DNA of 51,431 nucleotides from Byssothecium circinans (lineage: Eukaryota > Ascomycota > Dothideomycetes > Pleosporales > Massarinaceae), in NCBI GenBank assembly GCA_010015675.1, contig ML976980.1:1451959-1503389 (forward strand). Reading direction: 5' to 3'. The translations under genes and the position numbers were made by a program. Positions 43,452 through 51,431 of this stretch are shown piece after piece. Position 1 is the stretch's first letter; every line of letters starts with the position of its first letter. The notes beneath the pieces are model-generated. The model was not told the DNA's origin. It saw only the letters and a program-made list of their open reading frames with translations, and made no database searches.

Positions 43452-44553
43452 ATGTCGGGCAAGTTGGAATCAATGAGGCCGCAGCACAAGATCGAGTTAT
43501 TCTCGGGGACGTACTTTGCGTCATGTACGCTGGGTGGTATCATTGGTACGCTCTTCAACAAGAAGCATGAACTTCTCGACGTACGATACTGACGTACAAT
43601 ATAGCCTGCGGACCTACCCACACCATGGTCACACCCCTAGATCTTGTGAAATGTCGCCGTCAAGTCGACGACAAACTCTACAGGTCCAATTCGCAAGCCT
43701 GGAAAATGATCTACAGCAAAGAAGGACTACGCGGCGTCTTCTTCGGCTGGACACCTACCTTCATCGGCTATTCATTCCAAGGCGCTGGCAAGTACGGTTT
43801 TTACGAAGTCTTCAAGTACCTATATGGCGAGAAGCTTGCGCCCGGGACAAATAAGACGCTCATCTACCTCGCTGCTTCTGCATCCGCGGAGTTTTTGGCC
43901 GATATTGCGCTGTGTCCTCTGGAAGCCATCAAAGTCCGCATGCAGACCACTCTACCGCCGTTCGCGCATACGCTTCGGGAGGGCTGGAGTAAGGTCATCG
44001 CTGAGGAGGGTGCAGCAGGCTTGTATAAGGGCTTATATCCGCTTTGGGGGCGACAGATTCCGTATACGATGGTCAAATTCGCGACGTTCGAGAAGGCAGT
44101 CGAGCAGATCTACAAGACGCTGGGCAAGCCGAAAGAATCGTTCAACTCTCTGCAGCAGACGGGAGTCTCGTTCTTGGGTGGGTATATCGCCGGTATTGGT
44201 TGTGCGGTCGTCAGCCATCCTGCTGGTAAGTCTAAGCTGATGTGCGCGTGAGGGAATGAACAGAGCTGATGTATTTAGATGTCATGGTTTCGAAATTGAA
44301 CTCCGACCGCAAGGCCGGCGAGGGTGCGGGACAGGCTATGACGAGGATATATGGCAAGATTGGCTTTCCGGGTCTGTGGAATGGTCTGCCTGTGAGGATA
44401 TTCATGATCGGAACGCTCACTGTAAGTTTGCTTTTCCACGACGACAGGAATGAGTGAAAATACTGTACTGACTCGCTGTCCTAGGCCTTCCAATGGCTCA
44501 TCTACGACTCTTTCAAAGTCTACCTTGGCCTACCGACTACCGGAGGACATTGA
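43452..44553 (+). CDS. PIC2: Mitochondrial phosphate/copper carrier, Pic2 type
   Basis: Four exons, 43452-43545, 43605-44225, 44279-44421 and 44485-44553, give 308 aa. The protein belongs to the mitochondrial carrier family, six transmembrane helices in three repeats of about 100 residues, in the inner membrane. The signature PxD/ExxK occurs in each repeat: [18 protein letters not shown], and [11 protein letters not shown] (formed across the third splice junction). [16 protein letters not shown] and the C-terminal [20 protein letters not shown] match Pic2, which imports phosphate and has also been shown to carry copper, better than Mir1. Length fits. The fourth exon is only 69 nt. Confidence 0.92.
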
Positions 44554-45791
44554 GCGGACGGGTCATCGACGTACCCCATGATTAGCCATGCCCGCGGTGC
44601 CTAGACAAGATGCGCGATTATCGACCGTACCCGGTCAAAAGTTTTGTACCCTTTCCATTTTCCCAAGGCCAAGGTTGGAAATTCATATTGAGTAATAGAG
44701 GAAACTAGTTTCGGAGCAACAGTATGGCCGTTAGCTGAACAGGAAGGCGCCTACGACGGCACGGTTGCGCCATTCGGCAGTTGGGATATATGGGTAGACC
44801 TTGTATGTACTGTACTGTACTGTACTGTACTGTAGTTGATTGACGCTTCAAACTCGACTTGAACGACTTGTACAGCAGACATGGAAGCCTCAAAGCATGA
44901 TATCGGAATTTGAGGACCATTATTGTTGAAGGAGATATCACCATCATAGTGTATCGCTCTCAAACGCCCCACATGGATAGACGTCATTGAAGCTGCGCAG
45001 TCGGTAGACAGTCCAGGGCCGGGTGTTCATCGGTATTGCACAGGGATCACCCCTCCAATTCTTAACCCATGTCCGTTCGGGTGACATTTACCCATAGCCC
45101 CGACAAACCGCCATTTCTGCCTCGGGGCGAACTCTGAACGACTTTACAACAACTCCAGAAGTTGGCTCACAATTGACAATTCTTGTCATTGGTATCCGAA
45201 CGCAAGGTTTCGTTAACAGCCTTTAAGGTCAATGTCGGTAAACTTGCATGTTTCCCGGGAACATCGTCATCTCCCCGCCTTAGCCCCGGTATATGTATGC
45301 CAAGTGCAGGCGAAATGTGGGGAAGCGAGCCGGCGGATCTAACTACAAGTGGGCCTCCACATCCCGCAGGGTGCATTCTGCGCCACCTCGCCTCCCCAAC
45401 TGTGCGATTTCGAGTGGAGAGGGCCATGTCTATCATCAATTTGACTGGGGCTGACAAGAGGAGAAGGGACGTGAGGGGGTGTTGTCCCTGGCTTTCTTCT
45501 GCCGCTTCGGTGGTGGAATGAAAGGCGGACAGGCCGAGGTTTGGTGTGATGGGAGAACGAAGGTGACGAACGTGGCACTGATGGTTTCTCGTCTGTATGT
45601 GTTTGTTTATGCATGATCGGATGCTGGACTACTTAGACGGGAGGTAGGTTAGAGTGAAACAACTACTTAAAGATGCCCGCTATGGCGCCTTTCGATATCC
45701 TTCGTCCCACTGCTGTGGCTTTGGATCTCCTGTCCAGCTTACACGGTCCCCCTGCTGTTCCCTCTTTCCTGTAATAGTCTTGTTCCTCGTC
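44554..45791. other. Intergenic region upstream of the carboxylesterase
   Basis: Contains a TGTAC pentanucleotide microsatellite at 44806-44833. Frames at 45167-45614 on both strands lack support. The right end is the esterase promoter and leader. Confidence 0.4.
44806..44833. repeat. TGTAC pentanucleotide microsatellite
   Basis: Five and a half perfect tandem copies. Confidence 0.85.
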
Positions 45792-47557
45792 ATGGCTTTT
45801 CTCAAAGTTTTTTCTGCCTCGCTTTTCGCGACCGCGGCGGTTGCGGTCCCGTATGGAACGCACAGCCGCGCGAATTCTGCAGAGGCCAGTGCAACGGGAC
45901 CTGTCGTCACTGTGAAGAATGGTACGCTTGAAGGCGTGCATTCAGAGCAGTACAATCAAGACTACTTCCTCGGCATCCCGTTCGCTCAACCACCCGTTGG
46001 CGACCTGAGATTCCGCACCCCGCAACCGATCAACACTTCCTGGACATCGACATACAGTGCAAAGGAGTACAGCGCCGCTTGCTATGGCTACGGAAGCGAT
46101 CAGTGGGCGTATCCCAAACTCTCTGAGGACTGCCTCTACCTATCGGTTGTTAGGCCCAGTGGGTATGAAAAGGAGAGCTTACCAGTAGCTGTTTGGATCC
46201 ATGGCGGTGGATTGACGCAGGGAAGCAGCGTTGATCAAAGGTATAACTCGAGCTTTATGATTCAGAGGAGCGTTGATATTGGGAAGCCGATTATCGTGGT
46301 TAATATCAATTACCGACTTTCGATGTGGGGATTTATCACGGGAGAGGAGGTTGTGGATAGTGGAAATGCGAATTTGGGGTTTAAGGATCAGAGATTGGCG
46401 TTGCATTGGGTGCAGGAGAACATTGCTGCTTTTGGAGGTATGATCTGTGAATCTGATTGAGAACTGGAAGGTTGGACTGCAAGCTAACAAAAGAAATAGG
46501 CGATGCCGACAAGGTCACCATCTTTGGTGAATCAGCTGGAGCACTGTCAACTGGTATGCACCTCGTCGCCTATGGCGGTCGCGACGACTCCCTCTTCCGC
46601 GGTGCCATCTTGCAATCGGGCAACCCCATCAGCTACAGTACCTGGAAGTACAACGCATCGCATCTCCAAGAAGCCGCCTCAGCACTCGGCTGCGGTAACG
46701 CAACCACCAAGCTCGACTGCCTCCGCACCATCGACACCTCGACGCTAAACACCTTCATCAACAGCACCGCCGGCCGAACTCTAGACTGGCAACCCATCAT
46801 CGACGGCGACTACATCCAAGGCCCGACCTCCGCCCAACTCGCCAACGGCGCCTTCGTCCACGTCCCCATCATCGACGGCGCCAACAGCGACGAAGGCACC
46901 GCCTTCGGTCCCAAACCCGTCAACACGGAACAAGACTTCCTCAATTTCCTGCAAACGGCCCCGCGACCCCTCCCCATCAGCGCGGAGAAAGCCCAACAAG
47001 TCATCGACGCCTACCCGGCCGATCTCTCCACCTACGGCGTCCTCGTCCCCGCCAACCAGCCCCTGAACTGGACTCCCCCGGTCTCCTCGGGCGCCGCGAG
47101 CCGTCGCTCAGACGCTTACTACGGCGACGTAACCTTCATCGCCCCGCGCCGCAAGACGTGCCAGACCTGGGCCGCCGCCGATGTCGACGCCTTCTGCTAC
47201 CGTTTCAACACCGTGCCGTCCTTCCTCCCCGACTCCATCGGCGCCACGCATTTCCAGGAAGTCGCCTTCGTCTTCAACAACCAGAAAGGCGTTGGGTATC
47301 CCCCCGTTGCTACGAATCCCTTCGAGGGCAAGCCGGAGAATTACTTCCGGCTGGCTGAGACGATGAGTGCGGCTTGGGTTAGCTTTGTGAGCGAGTCGAA
47401 CCCGGGCGCGTTTTGGCCGAGGTATGAGAGAGTGGGGGGACGGGACTGGGTGTTTGATGCTAATGTTACGGGCTTGGGGTATGCGGAGACGGATGATTGG
47501 AGGAAGGAGGGGATCGATTTGATTAATTCTTGGGCCGTGGAGGTTTATGAACGGTAG
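45792..47557 (+). CDS. Secreted type-B carboxylesterase/lipase
   Basis: Two exons, 45792-46437 and 46500-47557, give 567 aa. A signal peptide (MAFLKVFSASLFATAAVAVP) sends it out of the cell. The alpha/beta-hydrolase fold of carboxylesterase B is clear: GIPFAQPPVGDLRFRTPQP, SEDCLYLSVVRP (start-of-family signature with Cys), VWIHGGG (oxyanion hole), and the nucleophile in FGESAGALS, Ser227, just after the intron. A probable acidic residue lies in NSDEGTAFG and the His in GATHFQEVAF. Many N-glycosylation sequons are present. The substrate is an ester or lipid, not predictable. The gene is intact; the intron separates the oxyanion region from the nucleophile. Confidence 0.91.
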
Positions 47558-48031
47558 AGGAGAGAAGCGAAGGTTTTGGTTGTATATACTTTGGGTACCT
47601 TGAGGTATGGGATAAAGTTTGATGAGAGTGGAGAGTAATACATAAGTGACGGTGAAAATACACAATGATTGAAATACTTCACAAGAACGTGTATTAAACC
47701 CTGTGCTATCTTGGAAGCCCTACCAACGATGTGTCCGTTAGTCTTCGTACAGTCATGTGGCAAGTCCCCCCAGGTCTCCAGTGCTGGATGTATCCACAAT
47801 TTATGACTGGACGATGGAAGTATCACGAGATTTCTGCAACAGGTAGAATGGTGCTGTATTCGTTTGATACTTGATGAGATACTAACTCTTAGTCCACCCT
47901 ATTCCGAGCCTCTGACCATACGAGTAAAAGTTTCAATGTTGTTAGTATACAAACACGTGATTTGAAGTTAGGATGAAACGACCTTTCACCCTCTTTATAA
48001 AGTCTCCTATATACACCTTTTCCCCGTCCAT
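47558..48031. other. Convergent 3' region
   Basis: Between the 3' ends of the esterase (+) and ALG5 (-). AT-rich. No gene seen. Confidence 0.4.
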
Positions 48032-49347
48032 CTAATCTTTCTTATAAACTCCCAACATCCATGCCGCTCTTAAAATCGCCAATCCCCACGCCATCCCCAA
48101 ACTATCCCACACAACGTTCAGCTTACTTCCCATGACCTCTTTCCACCCAATTGCTACCTCAATCATGGCAATATCCGCGCTCTCGGCTAGCATCAGCATC
48201 TCGACGTCGAAGATCCATCCCTCGCTGTGCATATACGGTATGATGTAGGGCAAGGAGGGTCGGCTGAAGAGCTTGAAGCCACATTGCGTGTCTTTTATCG
48301 AGGCGGTGGCGGGTGGGGTCATGAGGCGAAGGAGTAGGTGGAAGGAGTGCATGAGGAAATTGCGGAGTTTGGAGCGCTGGAGGATTGTTAGTGGGGTGTC
48401 ATAAGTAGGTGGTTTGGAGGAAGATGAGAGTATACCTTCACAACTGCTTCACTACCCACGAGATGCGCTCGACTTCCTATAGCCACGCCCCGTCCCTCTT
48501 TATCCTCAATACTTTGACACCCTTCCACCAGCTTTCCCAAGTCACTGAATCTCGACGCTCCATCTGCATCTGCAAAAACGACATATTGACCCCTAACATG
48601 CCTCATGCCATGCGTAACCGCCCCTCCTTTGCCCCGATTCTCTTCCAATTGCACGACTCGGATGCTACCATGCGGGATGTTGTCCTTGTGCGTCAAGCCC
48701 GTTGCCCACGGTCCCGAGCGCGGGATTTTATGCAGTGAAAGTTGATGTTCGCGCGCAAACTCCAGCGCCTTATCAACCGTCTTATCCGTACTCCCATCGC
48801 TAACCAGAATAATCTCCCAGCCCTTCCCTTTCCCCTCCTTAGGCTGCGCATCATGCGCGCCTCCATACTCAGTCTGCAGGTAATCGACCGCTTCCTCCAG
48901 CATACCTACTAAGCGCTCTTCTTCATTATACGCGGGCACTACGACTGAGATGAAGAGCTCGCCGTCTTCAATCGGCATCTGAGGTGGTACAATGACCTCT
49001 CCTGGTCCGGCCTTCTTCTTCGCTGCTTCTTTCTCCGCGCTCCATTTGTCTATCCAGCAGGGGAGTTCTTTTGCGTCGCTGCGTTTTCCGTCGGGGAGGA
49101 TGGTGATGTATTGTTTCTCCGAGCGGCGGGGGCTGCGGGGTACGGGCGCGAAGAGGTGGATGGCCATGTACACCTGCCTTCCATTAATATGTTTACCAGT
49201 AAAATAGGTAGGGGAGGACATGTGTACCCAAAATAATAACGCGCAGCATAGAAACCCTAGGCCGAGCACCAGCGCCCACGTTGGCGGCATTTCTATGGGT
49301 TGCGTTGACCGTTGTCGCGCATTGTCGAGAGTGTACGGTCTTTCCAT
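48032..49347 (-). CDS. ALG5: Dolichyl-phosphate beta-glucosyltransferase
   Basis: Read right to left, exons 48436-49347 and 48032-48376 join in frame across a 59-nt intron (GTATAC donor, CCAG acceptor), 418 aa. Alg5 makes dolichyl-phosphate-glucose from UDP-glucose at the cytosolic face of the ER, the donor for the last steps of the N-glycan precursor. One transmembrane anchor lies near the N-terminus (WALVLGLGFLCCALLFWVHM). The GT2 domain follows: ISVVVPAYNEEERL, ILVSDGSTDKT, VFADADGASRFSD (the DxD-like metal site) and, after the intron, SIKDTQCGFKLFSR and EGWIFDVEMLMLAE. It is longer than yeast Alg5 (334 aa) because of inserted loops. It diverges from the next gene. Confidence 0.93.
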
Positions 49348-50079
49348 GGCTTGCTTGCTGAGGTGTCACAATAGTAGCCCCGGTGAATGGGCGCTGGACG
49401 GGCTTCTGCTATCGGTGGGGAGGTGTGGACATGGATGCGCTGAAGGTCAATTGGACGTTGAGACCAAATGAGAAGCAATTGCTCTAGGGAAGACGGATGA
49501 GGGATAGGAGAAAGACGGTGAAGGAAAGTGAAAGGGAGAAGGGCGCATGCGACATCAGATATTGCTTATGATTATGCACTTGACTGGTAAAGATGCAACG
49601 TGGACTGGTTACGTCGTCTGCCGAGCGGTGAAACGTCGGGCCGTTGCTGTCATTTAATGCGCTTTGGGAGACATTGTTTTTAATTTCAACCACGTCCTTT
49701 TACTTTCTTGGCTTGGAGCTTGCCTATCGGATGCATTGCATCTTTAGCTTCCCAGGGGGCTGGGCGTTGGGGAGAGGGTACATGCAGGCTGGGGCTTTGA
49801 AGATCACGTGCACACGCGTTGTGCACCTACATGTGGGCACTCAAGAAGACCTGGTTATGCAGACGCATCATACAAAGCATGACGGCTCTACGTATCGAAA
49901 TGTGTAGCTGTTGGGACTGTAACCTTATTTTCCACATAGGAAGTTTGTGATTGGTGACTGCCTGGTCATCTCGGACTTCTCTAGGCGGTGTTGCTGTGCT
50001 GCAGCGCAGCCATACCTGTATATTGCTGCTTCCCCATCCTCTACATCTTTCGCCGCTCCATGGTTGAACCTCCGTCAAA
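49348..50079. other. Divergent promoter region between ALG5 and the F-box-like gene
   Basis: Holds both promoters. No coding frame with support. A CT-rich stretch appears near 50030-50050 before the plus-strand ATG. Confidence 0.4.
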
Positions 50080-51431
50080 ATGTTCGTCAGTCTGCCCGTC
50101 GAGCTTCAACGCGAATGCGTCCGCGGTCTGGACCTTGAAAGCCTCAAAGCATTCCGTCTTGTCAGCAAAACTACACTTGCGCTGCCCACTGAAGAACTCT
50201 TTAGTACTGTTGGTCTCATGCCGAGTGACGAGAGTGTGGAAAGGTACACGAACATCATCAATGACGAGAAGTTGAATCCCCTCGTGCGAAAGGTTGTATT
50301 CAACACCTCGGATGACCCGAACTCCACCGACGAAGAAGAATCGAAGTTGTTAGAGTCTTATGCCGATGCAATGAAAAGCTTAGGGAGATTTGAAAAGCTG
50401 AAAGAGGTGGGAGTCAGGTTCGCACAGGAATGTGCCGACTCGCCGCCTTGGTCACTGTTTGTCCGCACCAAAGTGCTCGAAGCACTATTCGAAGGCACAG
50501 AGAACAGCAAGCATTCGGCAGTGAATGTAAACTGTCTGACGATTAAGAATCTTCAAGACGTTACCAGCAGTTCAATTTACGAATCTGACAATTTTCATTC
50601 CTTTCGGTCTCGGCTAAAGCAATTGCACCTCGACATCACCACCGAAACAGACGACTTATCTCCAGAGCACAGTATCGAATTAGATAATCTCCACATAGGC
50701 TTCGACTGCGATCTTCCACTGCATTGGCTGGAACCGCTGCAGCCCCAACTCACGGACCTCTCAATCTTCTCCAACACCTTTTGGGGCTTTTATCCTGATT
50801 GCAATCTTCAAGACATCCATTTCCCAAATCTCAAGTCTCTTTCGTTGGGCAACTGGAATATTGTCCATGACTGGCAGATCGATTGGATCCTGTCCCACGG
50901 CACCACCCTCAGAGAACTGTTTCTTGATGACTGCGGAATCGTCACCCTCCTCAGGATGACAGAAAAACAGATACCCGAAGAGTGGTCTGGCCTCCCCGTC
51001 TTCCTCGATGGTGGAATGGAAAGTCATTATGTGAAGGAGATCACGATGCGCTGGCATGAAGTCTTCCCACGTTTCCAATCGGACTTGCCGCAATTACAAC
51101 GTTTCTCCCTGGGCAAGGGAGATTGGGACTGGGGCACACAGTTTGAGGAACGCTATGAACTCACACCCAGACTCCTCGAAACCCGGTACCAAATGTTCGA
51201 TTGCGACTGTGGGATGTCCCTTCTCCAGGTGCTGAATGAGGAACAGGAGGAAGAAAACATTGAAGCTCCCATTGAGGGGAGTGAGAATAAAACTGCAAGA
51301 AAAGTGTATGTAATGCCGAACTGTGACGAGGAAGACCGTGTAGCGTTCACACCTGCCAACAATCAAGCCGCTAACAAGCGCTTGATTGTTTGGCTTGAGC
51401 TTGGCTTGGTTCTATCAATCCAAGCTAACGT
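50080..51431 (+). CDS. F-box-like / leucine-rich protein, 3' end beyond the window
   Basis: An uninterrupted frame of 450 codons opens at 50080 (AAAATGTTC) and is still open at the window edge, so the gene is partial. Residues 3-35 (VSLPVELQRECVRGLDLESL then KAFRLVSKTT) have the F-box shape: LPxEL, helix, FRLVSK. Leucine-spaced segments follow (LKQLHLDI, LTDLSIFSNTF, LKSLSLGNWN, LRELFLDDCG), resembling an irregular leucine-rich repeat array. That plan fits substrate adaptors of SCF ubiquitin ligases in filamentous fungi; the target is unknown. The last 25 codons are repetitive (KRLIVWLELGLVL) and may be past the true splice site or stop in the real gene. Confidence 0.7.
   Translation, partial: MFVSLPVELQRECVRGLDLESLKAFRLVSKTTLALPTEELFSTVGLMPSDESVERYTNIINDEKLNPLVRKVVFNTSDDPNSTDEEESKLLESYADAMKSLGRFEKLKEVGVRFAQECADSPPWSLFVRTKVLEALFEGTENSKHSAVNVNCLTIKNLQDVTSSSIYESDNFHSFRSRLKQLHLDITTETDDLSPEHSIELDNLHIGFDCDLPLHWLEPLQPQLTDLSIFSNTFWGFYPDCNLQDIHFPNLKSLSLGNWNIVHDWQIDWILSHGTTLRELFLDDCGIVTLLRMTEKQIPEEWSGLPVFLDGGMESHYVKEITMRWHEVFPRFQSDLPQLQRFSLGKGDWDWGTQFEERYELTPRLLETRYQMFDCDCGMSLLQVLNEEQEEENIEAPIEGSENKTARKVYVMPNCDEEDRVAFTPANNQAANKRLIVWLELGLVLSIQAN
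51360..51388. repeat. Perfect 9-bp inverted repeat near the right edge
   Basis: CAATCAAGC (51360-51368) and its reverse complement GCTTGATTG (51380-51388) flank 11 bp. A second inverted pair, AGCTTGG / CCAAGCT, lies about 10 bp farther on. These may be the border of a repeat that continues past the window. Confidence 0.5.

Noticed and set aside
46781..47665. Minus-strand frames of 64-185 codons
   Set aside because: Antisense shadows of the carboxylesterase second exon, caused by its GC-rich third codon positions.

Overview
The window is nuclear DNA of a filamentous ascomycete (Pezizomycotina). Evidence for this is the many short spliceosomal introns (mostly 45-80 nt, GTANGT donors, CTAAC-type branch sites, two GC-AG introns), the roughly 2.0-2.5 kb gene spacing, and fungal versions of CSN6, SRP72, TFIIE-alpha, Pus1, Pic2, Alg5 and Drs2. 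Dothideomycetes is my best guess for the class, but the sequence alone does not prove it. All exon boundaries given here were worked out by hand from splice signals and preserved reading frame.

Left part (1-14 kb): a gene-free first 2.4 kb, then a sorbitol/xylitol-type dehydrogenase (+), CSN6 (+), an unrecognised 534-aa Cys/His-N-terminal protein (-), a 607-aa Ser/Arg-rich disordered protein (-), and a small single-pass membrane protein (+).

Middle part (14-24 kb) looks like a decaying accessory stretch. It holds a broken Baeyer-Villiger-type flavin monooxygenase, a tRNA-Lys(CTT) gene carrying two insertions, an F-box protein (-), an ORF split at a 9-base homopolymer, an intact cyanamide hydratase-like HD protein (+), another damaged ORF (-), and a secreted acidic Gly/Glu protein built from minisatellite repeats (+).

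Right part (24-51 kb) is mostly conserved and housekeeping: a DUF3445/HODM-like haem protein (+), the Drs2 P4-ATPase flippase (+), SRP72 (+), an MFS transporter (-), an NmrA-like protein (+), the divergent TFIIE-alpha (-) / PUS1 (+) pair, the Pic2-type mitochondrial carrier (+), a secreted carboxylesterase (+), ALG5 (-), and an F-box-like/LRR-like ORF that runs off the right edge. The genes form no obvious pathway cluster.

The most striking signal is the tRNA-Lys gene at 15799-15954. Besides a canonical 31-nt intron after position 37, its T arm is interrupted by 52 nt that has every mark of a small spliceosomal intron (GTTAGT donor, CTAAC branch site, CAG acceptor). Removing both insertions gives a perfectly paired 73-nt tRNA. 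The insertion leaves a complete Pol III B box on its 3' side and a T6 terminator follows, so the gene could still be transcribed.
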